From Spongiactinospora gelatinilytica (lineage in GTDB: Bacteria; Actinomycetota; Actinomycetes; Streptosporangiales; Streptosporangiaceae), in contig NZ_POUA01000031.1 of NCBI RefSeq assembly GCF_003236385.1, positions 1 to 34,993 on the forward strand: 34,993 bases of DNA, written 5' to 3'. How positions within the stretch are numbered: position 1 is the stretch's first letter; the number at the start of each line of letters is the position of its first letter. Below the pieces are notes generated by a model. It did not search any database. It was not told the origin of the DNA and saw only the letters and a list, made by a program, of their open reading frames with translations. Both the position numbers and the translations under genes were made by a program. Positions 1-7,193 of the stretch are shown piece by piece.

Positions 1-2
1 CC

Positions 3-650
3 CCCACGGTGACCCAAACGCCCGACCCGACCGGGTTCGTGGTGACCGAGGCGCAGTTCGAGCAGATGTTCCCGAACCGCCGGCCGTTCTACACCTACGC
101 CGGGCTCACCGCCGCACTGAGCGCGTACCCCGGCTTCGCCAAGACCGGCAGCGACACCGTGCGCAGGCAGGAGGCCGCGGCCTTCCTGGCCAACGTCGAC
201 CACGAGACCGGCGGCCTGGTCCACATCGTCGAGCAGAACACCTCCAACTACCCGCACTACTGCGAGGCGAGCCGGCCGTACGGGTGCCCGGCGGGCCGGG
301 CCGCCTACTACGGACGCGGCCCGATCCAACTGAGCTGGAACTACAACTACAAGGCGGCGGGCGACGCCCTCGGGCTCGACCTGCTGCGCAACCCCTGGCT
401 CGTGGAGAACGACTCGGCGGTGTCCTGGAAGACGGCGCTTTGGTACTGGAACACCCAGAGCGGGCCCGGCACCATGACGCCGCACGACGCCATCGTGAAC
501 GGCCGCGGCTTCGGCGAGACCATCCGCAGCATCAACGGCGCGATGGAGTGCAACGGCGGCAACCCGCAGCAGGTACAGAGCCGGATCCAGGCGTACCAGC
601 GGTTCGTGCAGATCCTCGGCACCACCCCGGGCGGCAACCTGAGCTGCTGA
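3..650 (+). CDS. GH19 chitinase, 3' part (5' end outside window)
   Basis: Family 19 glycoside hydrolase that cleaves chitin by an inverting mechanism; these are normally secreted. The frame is open to the left edge and begins in a Pro/Thr-rich stretch typical of a linker, so the signal peptide and any carbohydrate-binding domain should lie upstream of the window; the GTG at 9 is probably not the start. Counting from that GTG, the motif HETGG (E66) holds the first catalytic Glu, and the Glu of VEQNTS (E75) is the likely second. YYGRGPIQLSWNYNY (residues 100-114) is the family signature, followed by the C-terminal Asn/Gly-rich part (RSINGAMECNGGN). The domain runs to its normal end, so the catalytic module is complete. 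Gene neighbours give no functional link. Confidence 0.9.
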   Translation, partial: PTVTQTPDPTGFVVTEAQFEQMFPNRRPFYTYAGLTAALSAYPGFAKTGSDTVRRQEAAAFLANVDHETGGLVHIVEQNTSNYPHYCEASRPYGCPAGRAAYYGRGPIQLSWNYNYKAAGDALGLDLLRNPWLVENDSAVSWKTALWYWNTQSGPGTMTPHDAIVNGRGFGETIRSINGAMECNGGNPQQVQSRIQAYQRFVQILGTTPGGNLSC

Positions 651-677
651 ACCACCGCCCGGGGCGGCTCGGATAGC

Positions 678-1403
678 GTGCCTGTCGTGCAGACCGACAA
701 AACACTCGTCCTATGGGATATCGACCACACGCTGATCAGCCTTCGCGGGTTCGGCCGCATGATCTACGGAGAGGCGTTCCTGAGCGTCACCGGCCAGCCG
801 ATGCGCGAGGCCGCCGACCTGACGATGGGCGGCACCGACCGCGCGATGAGCGCGGAGATGCTGCGCAGTCACGGCATCACCGACCCCACCGGCGCGCTGC
901 TCGAATCGCTGGGCGGCGCGCTGGCCGATGCATTCGTGCGGTACGAGGCTGGGCTCGGCGAGTACGGCGGTATCCTCGCCGGGGCCGTTGACGTGCTGAC
1001 CGCGCTCGCCAGGCGGGACGATGTGATCCAGTCGGTGCTGACCGGGAACATGGAGCCGATCGCGATCGGCAAGCTGCGCGCCTTCGGGCTGGACCGGTTC
1101 GTGGACTTCTCCGTCGGGGCCTACGGGATGGACCACGAGGACCGCCCCGAGCTGGTCCGGCTGGCCCAGGAGCGGGCCGCCGTCAAGTACGGCGGGCCGT
1201 TCACCCCCGCCGACACCGTGCTGATCGGCGACACGCTCAACGACGTGCGCGCCGGACGCCTCGGCGGCGCGCGGGTCGTGGCGGTGGCGACCGGCTTCTG
1301 CGACGCCGAGAGCCTGCGTGCTGCGGGGGCGGACCTGATCCTCCCCGACCTCGCCGACACCGAGCAGGTCATCGCCGCCATCCTGGGCACGGCCGCCCGG
1401 TAA
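678..1403 (+). CDS. HAD-superfamily phosphatase
   Basis: Haloacid dehalogenase-like hydrolase of about 241 residues, probably a small-molecule phosphatase in the cytoplasm; the substrate cannot be read from the sequence. Motif I is DIDHT with nucleophile D14 and acid/base D16. Motif II is VLTGN (T122), the motif III region lies around residue 170, and motif IV is GDTLNDV (D185 and D189, Mg2+ ligands). A helical cap lies between motifs I and II (residues ~25-105), as in the phosphoglycolate phosphatase/beta-phosphoglucomutase group. The start is GTG at 678; an in-frame GTG at 687 is a possible alternative. It follows the chitinase by 27 bp without an obvious functional link. Confidence 0.85.
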   Translation: MPVVQTDKTLVLWDIDHTLISLRGFGRMIYGEAFLSVTGQPMREAADLTMGGTDRAMSAEMLRSHGITDPTGALLESLGGALADAFVRYEAGLGEYGGILAGAVDVLTALARRDDVIQSVLTGNMEPIAIGKLRAFGLDRFVDFSVGAYGMDHEDRPELVRLAQERAAVKYGGPFTPADTVLIGDTLNDVRAGRLGGARVVAVATGFCDAESLRAAGADLILPDLADTEQVIAAILGTAAR

Positions 1404-1505
1404 CGCGCCGGAAAAATGGATCGCGCGCGGCGGCGGGGTGTTGCTAGCGTGTCCGTTGACACACCGGTGGAGGTTGGGCGTTCGCGCCTGGAAGGGGAAC
1501 GGTTT

Positions 1506-1562
1506 ATGTGCCAGTCAGCGCCAAGCGCGTCTCTGCGTGCCGTGCGCGAAACCCGTCACTGA
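1506..1562 (+). CDS. Candidate 18-residue upstream ORF (leader peptide) before the RNHCP genes
   Basis: A short ATG ORF (MCQSAPSASLRAVRETRH) in the 276-bp gap between the HAD gene and the first RNHCP gene. It has a strong Shine-Dalgarno (GGAAGGGG, 1490-1497) eight bases before the ATG and ends 117 bases before the downstream GTG. A TAGCGT hexamer at 1445-1450 could be the -10 element; there is no convincing -35. That a good ribosome site sits on such a short ORF and is followed directly by a stable hairpin suggests a translation-sensing attenuator, but this is inference. It could also be a chance ORF in GC-rich sequence. Confidence 0.35.
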   Translation: MCQSAPSASLRAVRETRH

Positions 1563-1578
1563 CCGCCTTCTCGTGTCA

Positions 1579-1603
1579 GCGCGGCCCGGATCCCGGCTCG
1601 CGC
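1579..1603 (+). promoter_or_regulatory. Stable hairpin in the RNHCP leader
   Basis: GCGCG (1579-1583) pairs with CGCGC (1599-1603), and CCGG (1586-1589) with CCGG (1593-1596), around a three-base loop; one G-T pair and one C-C mismatch lie between. An outer helix CGTGTC (1572-1577) / GACACG (1619-1624) could enclose it. There is no U-run after it, so it is not a classical intrinsic terminator. It lies 17 bases after the stop of the upstream ORF, as expected of an attenuator or anti-terminator. Confidence 0.4.
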
Positions 1604-1679
1604 ACGCCTGCTCTCTGAGACACGCTCGGCGCTTCCTTGCTGCTTTCCTACGCACCATCTCGGCAAGGAGTCTTCCACC

Positions 1680-2045
1680 GTGTCCGCCAAGTCCGTTCGT
1701 TCCATCGTCAGCACCGACACTTTCGCCTGCGTGCGCTGCGGGCTGACCGTCACCGCCGTCGGGCCCGCAGGGGCCCGGCGCAACCACTGCCCGAGCTGCC
1801 TCTACTCCCAGCACGTCATCGACCGGGTCGAGGGCGGGCCGTCCGAGTGCGGGTCGCGGATGGCGCCGATCGCCATCGCGGTGCTGCGCGACGGCGGATG
1901 GATGGTCATCCATCGCTGCACCCGTTGCGGCGAGCTGACCTCCAACCCGATCTGCTCGGATGACAACCAGCTCATCCTGATGCGGATGGCGGTGCGGCCG
2001 CTGGCCCAGCCGCCGTTCCCGCTGGAAGCGTTCGGTGACCTGTGA
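1680..2045 (+). CDS. RNHCP-domain zinc-binding protein, copy 1
   Basis: A 121-residue protein of the RNHCP family, named for its conserved core seen here as RRNHCPSCL. Cysteine pairs CVRCG, CPSC and CTRCG plus nearby His residues make two or more probable zinc-binding sites. The molecular role of the family is not established; a nucleic-acid or ribosome-associated role is often guessed for such small zinc-ribbon proteins. The GTG start at 1680 has AAGGAG at 1665-1670, nine bases upstream. The stop overlaps the start of the next paralogue by four bases (GTGA), so the two are translationally coupled. The long 5' leader with an upstream ORF suggests regulation after transcription starts. Confidence 0.8.
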   Translation: MSAKSVRSIVSTDTFACVRCGLTVTAVGPAGARRNHCPSCLYSQHVIDRVEGGPSECGSRMAPIAIAVLRDGGWMVIHRCTRCGELTSNPICSDDNQLILMRMAVRPLAQPPFPLEAFGDL

Positions 2046-2458
2046 AGCGCGCGAGGTCCCGGGGCAAACCGCGTCCGCGCAGGCCGCAGCGGCGAAAGGC
2101 GGATGTCCGCGATGTGGGCGGCGGCGACGCCTTCCGCTGCGTGGGCTGCCGGCTGGACGTGCCGCTGGCCGCGCCGGGCACCGCCCATCGCAACCACTGC
2201 CCGAACTGCCTGACCAGCCGGCACCTCGACGAACGGGTGCCCGGCGACCGGCGGGCGGGCTGCGGCGGCAGGATGGCGGCGCTGAGCGTCACGGCCAGGC
2301 CGGACGGGGAGTGGCTGATCATCCATCACTGCCTGTCCTGTGGCGGGCTGAGCGTCAATCGCATCGCGGGCGATGACAACGCGCTGGCGCTGATCCGCAT
2401 CGCAGTCCGGCCACTGTCCGACTCCCGCATGCCGGTGCGCGCGCTGCTCGCGCTGTAG
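2042..2458 (+). CDS. RNHCP-domain zinc-binding protein, copy 2
   Basis: A 138-residue paralogue of the preceding gene with the same cysteine layout (CVGCR, HRNHCPNCL, CLSCGG) and the same C-terminal segment (DDN.LALIRIAVRPL). It differs by an N-terminal extension of about 25 residues rich in Arg, Lys and Pro, which could contact RNA. It starts with GTG inside the stop of copy 1 and shows no independent promoter, so both are made from one transcript. The sequence similarity and tandem arrangement indicate local duplication. Function unknown. Confidence 0.78.
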   Translation: MKRARSRGKPRPRRPQRRKADVRDVGGGDAFRCVGCRLDVPLAAPGTAHRNHCPNCLTSRHLDERVPGDRRAGCGGRMAALSVTARPDGEWLIIHHCLSCGGLSVNRIAGDDNALALIRIAVRPLSDSRMPVRALLAL

Positions 2459-2463
2459 CGGGG

Positions 2464-3480
2464 TCAGGGCAGGTGGTTGGGGGAGTAGGCGTGTGCGTCC
2501 GCGTGCGTCTCGCACAGCCAGGAGAGCAGCCTGGTGAGCACCGGGTCCGGGTCGGACAGCGTCGTGTCGGCGGGCCGGCCGAGGGTGCGCGCCTGGCGCA
2601 GGCGTTCGTCGAGATGCCAGCGCAGCGGCGTGTAGCGCGGGGTGGCGACGGCGTAGCCGAGCCGGCTGAGCGCCGACTCCTCCAACTGCCTGGCCCGGCC
2701 CGCGCTGACCCCGAGCCGTCTGCCCAGGGCCTGGTAGGTCTGCGGCCGGGCGGCGAAAGTGCGCTGGGTCAAGATCAGCTCGCGCCGGCCGTCCACCTCG
2801 GTGAGCAGGGCGCGCAGGAGCACGGCGAGGTCGGGCGGGTCGGCGGCGGCCCCGACGAAGGCGCGCAGGTTGACCGCGTTGGCCTGCCGCCACTGGCTGG
2901 TGATCCCGGCCGGTAGCGGGCCGAGGGCGGGGGAGAGGACGAGGAGGTCGTCGAGGGTGGTCGCGCCGCGCTCGGCGACCGCCCAGGCGACCAGCGGGCG
3001 CAGCGGCAGCGCGATCCACTCCGGTGGCGCGGACGGCGTCGCGGCCCGTCCGGTGAACTGGTTGGAACCGTCCAGGGCGATCACGGCCATGCGCCACACG
3101 GCGGCCTCGACCACGGCGGCCAGGCAGGTGGACCCGAACATGTGGATGTCGAGGAGCCGGATCTCGTCGCAGTCCGCGAGGTCGCCCCAGGTGCGGATGC
3201 CGTCGCGGGCCAGCGCGTAGCGGTAGCGGGTGGCCATCTCCTGGGGGGCGATCTCGTGCTCGGCGATCAGGTGCAGGCCGGGCAGGGCGTCGCCGTAGGA
3301 GTCGGGGTAAACCCGGCGAATCATCTGCGCGCTGAGCTTCACCGCATTCTGGACAGACGTATCGTCACTCGGCGCGTTCGTGAACTCTCCGTCTGGAATT
3401 GTTTCGAGTGCTTCCGCCAGTATTCGTCCGGCTCTTTTGTCCCGGATCAGGGACGCAAGGACTTCCTCCGCTGATGGCAT
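2464..3480 (-). CDS. Protein combining an RNAP alpha-CTD-like fold and a sigma-region-4-like HTH
   Basis: A 338-residue cytoplasmic protein with two recognisable pieces. Residues ~85-125 (RDGIRTWGDLADCDEIRLLDIHMFGSTCL) resemble the helix-hairpin-helix of the RNA polymerase alpha subunit C-terminal domain, which binds upstream DNA and activators. Residues ~232-275 (RRELILTQR, then YQALGRRLGVSAGRARQLEESALSRLG) look like sigma-70 region 4, the -35-binding HTH. The linker contains a second weak 'GATTLDDLL' HhH-like segment. There is no region 2, so it cannot be a full sigma factor; a transcription-associated DNA-binding role is inferred. It converges on the RNHCP pair with 5 bp between stops and is divergent from the ligase gene. 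An inverted repeat lies 50 bp before its ATG. Confidence 0.65.
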   Translation of the reverse strand: MPSAEEVLASLIRDKRAGRILAEALETIPDGEFTNAPSDDTSVQNAVKLSAQMIRRVYPDSYGDALPGLHLIAEHEIAPQEMATRYRYALARDGIRTWGDLADCDEIRLLDIHMFGSTCLAAVVEAAVWRMAVIALDGSNQFTGRAATPSAPPEWIALPLRPLVAWAVAERGATTLDDLLVLSPALGPLPAGITSQWRQANAVNLRAFVGAAADPPDLAVLLRALLTEVDGRRELILTQRTFAARPQTYQALGRRLGVSAGRARQLEESALSRLGYAVATPRYTPLRWHLDERLRQARTLGRPADTTLSDPDPVLTRLLSWLCETHADAHAYSPNHLP

Positions 3481-3780
3481 GGGACCTCGCAGAGTCGAGC
3501 AGGTGGACCGGCCTGATCGGCCGATTCACTGCAATGTGGGCATTTCGTCATTGCATTTTTCCCGGTAGCCGCCTCGCATGTCTTCAGCATGTCACTCCCG
3601 CCGGGCCGTGCGCGAGGGTTCGGCGATATATCCGGGAGCGTGGAATTGGCGGCTGGAAAAGGTCCTCTTTTTACCCGTTGATTCAGGACCGGCCGGGCGG
3701 GACGGGTGATGCGGCGGAGCTCCGGGTGGCCGGACCCGACGCGGGGGGCCAAGCGGGGCTACCTGGGTATTTATCACCGT
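3481..3780. other. Divergent intergenic region
   Basis: 300 bp between the divergent alpha-CTD/sigma-like gene and the DNA ligase gene. It is less GC-rich than its surroundings. It holds the inverted repeat listed separately and AT-rich stretches around 3625-3675 and 3767-3777 (GTATTTATC just before the ligase start). I see no coding sequence that can be supported. It presumably carries promoters for both genes. Confidence 0.5.
3530..3555. promoter_or_regulatory. Inverted repeat TGCAATG-N12-CATTGCA
   Basis: Perfect 7-bp arms (3530-3536 and 3549-3555) separated by 12 bases, followed on the + strand by TTTTT. It lies 50 bp upstream of the minus-strand ATG at 3480. It could be an operator of a dimeric regulator, possibly the neighbouring DNA-binding protein itself, or a weak + strand hairpin with a T-run. 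Confidence 0.4.
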
Positions 3781-4782
3781 GTGAGTGGTTTGCCAGTGTA
3801 TGCGCCGATGATGGCGGTGCTCGGGAGCCTGCCGGAGGCGGCGGCCGAGGACCGCTTCGGGTTCGAGATGAAGTGGGACGGCGTGCGGGCGCTGGCGTAC
3901 GTGCAGGGCGGCGCGGTCAAGCTGGTCTCGCGCAACGCCAAGGACGTCACGGCCGCCTACCCCGAGCTGGCGATGATGGCCGGGGCGGTGGACGGGCGCG
4001 ATCTCGTGCTGGACGGCGAGATCGTCGCGTTCGACGACGAGGGGCGGCCCTCCTTCGAGGCGTTGCAGCCGCGCATGCACCAGCGCAGGCCCGCCCGCGT
4101 CGCGGAGCTGGTCGGCGCGGTGCCGGTGACGTACCTGCTGTTCGACGTGCTGCACGTGAACGCCGAGGCGGTGGTCGGCCTGCCGTACACCGGGCGGCGC
4201 GAACTCCTGGAGAACATCGTGACACCGGGCGCGCGCTGGCAGGTGCCCGCGTGGTTCTCCGGCACCGGGGCCGGGGCGCGGGCGGTGGAGCTGAGCAAGG
4301 AGTGGCGGCTGGAGGGGGTCGTGGCCAAGCGGCTGGACTCGCCGTACCGGCCGGGCAGGCGCACCGCCGAATGGACGAAGGTGAAGAACCTCCGCACCCA
4401 GGAGGTGATCATCGGAGGCTGGAAGCCGGGGGCGGGACGGCGAACCGGGATGATCGGGTCGCTGCTGCTCGGCGTACCCGACGCGCAGGGCCGGCTGGTG
4501 TTCGCCGGGCACGTCGGCACCGGGTTCACCGAGGCGGCGCTGCGCGACCTCGCCGGGCGGCTGGCCCCGCTGCGCCGCGACGACCCGCCGTTCGACGGGC
4601 CGGTACCGCGCGAGCACGCCCGCGAGGCGCAGTGGGTGGAGCCGGTGCTCGTCGGCGAGGTGCGGTTCGGTGAGTGGACCGGCGACGGCATGATGCGCCA
4701 CCCGGCCTGGCGCGGGCTCAAGCCCGACAAGAGCCCCGGCGAGGTCCGCCGCGAGAACGGTGAGGGCCGGATCGCGGGCTGA
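3781..4782 (+). CDS. ATP-dependent DNA ligase (LigC / LigD ligase-domain type)
   Basis: Seals nicks and double-strand breaks in DNA using ATP; the actinobacterial relatives act in Ku-dependent end joining and backup repair. The 333-residue protein has the adenylation motif EMKWDGVRA with catalytic K31, motif III/IIIa (LDGEIVAFD, then YLLFDVLHV), motif IV (EGVVAKRLDSPYRPGRR) and motif V (WTKVKN), then an OB-fold ending in the usual RHPAWRGLKPDKSPGEVRRE. No polymerase or phosphoesterase domains are attached and no ku gene lies in the window. The GTG at 3781 fits the family's short N-terminus (LPVYAPMMA); an in-frame GTG at 3706 would add 25 atypical residues. It has no clear Shine-Dalgarno, so it may be leaderless. 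Confidence 0.85.
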   Translation: MSGLPVYAPMMAVLGSLPEAAAEDRFGFEMKWDGVRALAYVQGGAVKLVSRNAKDVTAAYPELAMMAGAVDGRDLVLDGEIVAFDDEGRPSFEALQPRMHQRRPARVAELVGAVPVTYLLFDVLHVNAEAVVGLPYTGRRELLENIVTPGARWQVPAWFSGTGAGARAVELSKEWRLEGVVAKRLDSPYRPGRRTAEWTKVKNLRTQEVIIGGWKPGAGRRTGMIGSLLLGVPDAQGRLVFAGHVGTGFTEAALRDLAGRLAPLRRDDPPFDGPVPREHAREAQWVEPVLVGEVRFGEWTGDGMMRHPAWRGLKPDKSPGEVRRENGEGRIAG

Positions 4783-4800
4783 CCTCCACCGCCCCCGGCC

Positions 4801-5634
4801 TCAGCGCTTGCGGCCCACCCCGCCGACGAACGTGTGGTAGATCTCGTGCTTTTCGATGAGGTCGCCCGGATCGGGCCGCCATTCCTGAAGCGGCACCACG
4901 CCGGGCTCGACCAGCTCCAGGTCGCCGAAGAAGGAGACGATCTCCTCCTGGGTGCGCCACCGGCCCACGCCCAGCCGTTCGGTGAAGATCTGCTCGCGCC
5001 GGGCGGCCAGCTCGGACTCCTCCGGATGCTCGGGCCCCGGATCGCGGAAGTGGGAGATGGCCAGGTAGCTGCCCGGCGGCACGCCCGCCACCAGGCGACG
5101 GGCGATGCCGCCCGGGTCCTCGTGGTCGTGGATGTGGTGCAGGATGCCCACCAGCAGCAGCCCCACCGGCTGCTGGAAATCGATGAAGTCGCGGACGACC
5201 GGATTGTCCAGGATCTCGGTGGGACGCCGGATGTCGGCAGTGATGACCGTGGTGCCGGGATCGCGGGCCAGCAGCGCCCTGGCATGGACGAGCACGATCG
5301 GATCGTTGTCCACATAGACCACGCGGCAGTCGGGGTGCGCCGCCTGGGCGACCTGGTGGACGTTGCCCTGCGTCGGCAGGCCCGAACCGATGTCCAGGAA
5401 CTGCCGGACGCCCGCCACCCGCACCAGGTACCGGACCGCCCGGCGCAGGAACGCCCGGTTGTCCAGCGCGCTCGTCGAGGGGCGCCAGCCGGGCGGCATC
5501 GCCCTGATCACCTCATCGACGACCTCGCGGTCGGCGGCGAAGTTGTCCTTCCCGCCGAGAAAGTGGTCATAGACCCGTGCGACGCTCGGCACGCCGGTGT
5601 TGATCTCCGGCGGAGCCGTCTCGCGCTCGGTCAT
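4801..5634 (-). CDS. SAM-dependent methyltransferase, DUF574 (Methyltransf_19) family
   Basis: A 277-residue member of a family greatly expanded in actinomycetes. The N-terminal signature (INTGVPSVARVYDHFLGGKDNFAADRE) is followed by the SAM-binding motif FLDIGSGLPTQGNVH (~residues 80-94), the acidic strand VVYVDNDP, and HHIHDHEDP in the active-site region. Family members carry a Rossmann methyltransferase fold, but their substrates are largely unknown; many lie beside Scr1/DUF397 regulators. The ATG at 5634 is preceded by GGAGC. It is convergent with the ligase gene (18 bp apart) and divergent from cydA. Confidence 0.85.
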   Translation of the reverse strand: MTERETAPPEINTGVPSVARVYDHFLGGKDNFAADREVVDEVIRAMPPGWRPSTSALDNRAFLRRAVRYLVRVAGVRQFLDIGSGLPTQGNVHQVAQAAHPDCRVVYVDNDPIVLVHARALLARDPGTTVITADIRRPTEILDNPVVRDFIDFQQPVGLLLVGILHHIHDHEDPGGIARRLVAGVPPGSYLAISHFRDPGPEHPEESELAARREQIFTERLGVGRWRTQEEIVSFFGDLELVEPGVVPLQEWRPDPGDLIEKHEIYHTFVGGVGRKR

Positions 5635-5706
5635 TCGTGCTCCGTCCCCCCACAGTCGTGATCGTCGGTCACGAGGTGTACGGATTTTAACCAGGATCTT
5701 TCTCCG

Positions 5707-5724
5707 TTGTGTGATGTTTCATAT
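5707..5724. promoter_or_regulatory. Rex-like operator upstream of cydA
   Basis: TTGTG, six bases, TTCATAT. The Rex consensus of actinomycetes is close to TTGTG-N6-TTCACAA, so the left half is exact and the right half matches at TTCA with changes after it. Rex is the NADH/NAD+-sensing repressor known to control cyd operons in Streptomyces. Position (about 80 bp before cydA, in the divergent promoter region) fits. No rex gene is in the window. Confidence 0.5.
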
Positions 5725-5744
5725 CCGGCGCGTCGCCGCGCCGG
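5725..5744 (+). promoter_or_regulatory. Hairpin in the cydA leader
   Basis: Perfect 8-bp inverted repeat (CCGGCGCG / CGCGCCGG) with a TCGC tetraloop, directly after the Rex-like site and 60 bp before the cydA start. It has no following T-run. It could stabilise the 5' end of the mRNA or stop transcription coming from elsewhere; the role is not known. Confidence 0.4.
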
Positions 5745-5804
5745 ACTTTACCGTTTAATCCGCCGCCCGGGGGAGTGCCGCGACCGGCCGGAGGGAATCC
5801 GCCG

Positions 5805-7193
5805 GTGGTGCCCCACTGCATCGTGTGGTCGGCGATCGACGCGCTCGGGCCGGCCGCCGGCGGCGACCTCGTCGCGGCCCGCCTTCAGATGGCCCTGTCG
5901 CTCGGCTGGCACATCGTGCTGGCCTGCATGGGCGTCGGGATGCCTGCGCTGCTGCTGATCGCCGAGTGGCGGGCGGTACGGCGGGGCGACCCCGACTGCC
6001 GCCGGCTCATCGAACGCTGGGCCCGCACCACCGGCGTGCTCTTCGCGGTCGGCGCTGTCTCCGGCACCATCCTGAGCTTCGAACTGGGCCTGCTGTGGCC
6101 CGGCATGATGGGCCTGTACGGCGAGGTCATCGGACTGCCCTTCGCCTTGGAGGGGTTCGCCTTCTTCATTGAGGCGATCTTCATCGGGATCTACCTCTAC
6201 ACGGGCGGCCTGCTGTCCCCGGCGCTGCGCGCCTGGACGCTCGTGCCCGTGGCGGTCGCCGGGGTGGCCTCGGCGTTCTTCGTGGTCACCGCGAACGCCT
6301 GGATGAACCAGCCGCGCGGCTTCACCCTGGACGGCGGCAGGATCACCCAGGTCGATCCCTGGGCGGCGATGTTCAACCCGGCGACGCCGCCGCAGACCGT
6401 CCACATGATCCTCGCCGCGTTCATGGTGGCCGGGTTCGCCACGGCGAGCGTGTACGCGGTGGCGATGCTGCGCGGCCGGCGGGACCGCTACCACCGGCTG
6501 GGGTTCGCCATCCCGTTCACCGTGGCCGCGATCGTCACACCGTTCCAGATCCTGGTGGGCGACCTCGCCGCCCGCTTCCTCGCGCACTACCAGCCGGTCA
6601 AGCTGGCCGCCATGGAAGGGCTGTACCGCACCGGCCCCGACGCGCCGCTGACGATCGGCGGGTTCGCGACCGGCGAGGGGCTGCGGTACGGGCTGGAGAT
6701 CCCCGGGGCCCTTTCGATACTGGTCGGCGAGAGCACGGACACCGTGGTGCGCGGGCTTTCCGAGGTGCCGCCCGCCGACCGCCCGCCGGTGACCGTGGTG
6801 CACCTGGCCTTCGATCTCATGGTCGGGATCGGGTTCTTCCTGCTGGCGCTGTCCGCGTGGTTCGCGCTGGCCTGGTGGCGGCGGCGCGACCTGCCGCGCT
6901 CCCGCTGGTTCCCGCGCCTGGCCGCGCTGTCGGGGCTCGCCGCGGCGGTCGCGGTGGAGGCCGGCTGGGTGGTGACCGAGGTCGGCAGGCAGCCGTGGAT
7001 CGTGTACGGCGTTATGCGCACGGCCGACGCCGTCAATCCCGCGCCCGGGCTTTGGGCGGGCTTCCTGATCGTGTCCGCCGTGTACGTGGTGCTGACCGTC
7101 GTCACGGTGTACGTACTGCGCCGGCTGGCCGGCGGCGAACGGCCGCTCGCCCCGCAGGAACCGGAGCCCGAGCCGGGACAGGTGCCCTCGTGA
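5805..7193 (+). CDS. cydA: Cytochrome bd quinol oxidase subunit I (CydA)
   Basis: Membrane subunit that oxidises quinol and carries haems b558, b595 and d, reducing O2 to water; high O2 affinity and resistance to cyanide and NO are typical. About nine membrane segments can be seen. H36 in LGWHIVL corresponds to the b595/d region ligand, H200 (TVHMILAAF) and M339 (DLMVGIGF) to the b558 ligands, and FALEGFAFFIEAIFIGIY holds the conserved Glu residues. The quinol-site motif GRQPW is at 394-398. The periplasmic Q-loop is short, as in the CioA-like class. The GTG at 5805 has GGAGGG about nine bases upstream; the earlier GTG at 5775 is less likely. It overlaps cydB by four bases. Confidence 0.93.
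   Translation: MVPHCIVWSAIDALGPAAGGDLVAARLQMALSLGWHIVLACMGVGMPALLLIAEWRAVRRGDPDCRRLIERWARTTGVLFAVGAVSGTILSFELGLLWPGMMGLYGEVIGLPFALEGFAFFIEAIFIGIYLYTGGLLSPALRAWTLVPVAVAGVASAFFVVTANAWMNQPRGFTLDGGRITQVDPWAAMFNPATPPQTVHMILAAFMVAGFATASVYAVAMLRGRRDRYHRLGFAIPFTVAAIVTPFQILVGDLAARFLAHYQPVKLAAMEGLYRTGPDAPLTIGGFATGEGLRYGLEIPGALSILVGESTDTVVRGLSEVPPADRPPVTVVHLAFDLMVGIGFFLLALSAWFALAWWRRRDLPRSRWFPRLAALSGLAAAVAVEAGWVVTEVGRQPWIVYGVMRTADAVNPAPGLWAGFLIVSAVYVVLTVVTVYVLRRLAGGERPLAPQEPEPEPGQVPS

Noticed and set aside
1438-1746. 102-codon frame in the leader of the RNHCP genes
   Set aside because: Composition is not protein-like, it overlaps the RNHCP start in another frame, and the shorter ORF with a real ribosome site explains the region better.
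3399-4673. Long plus-strand frame overlapping the ligase gene in another frame
   Set aside because: The ligase frame carries all nucleotidyltransferase motifs; this one is Arg/Gly-rich and motif-free.
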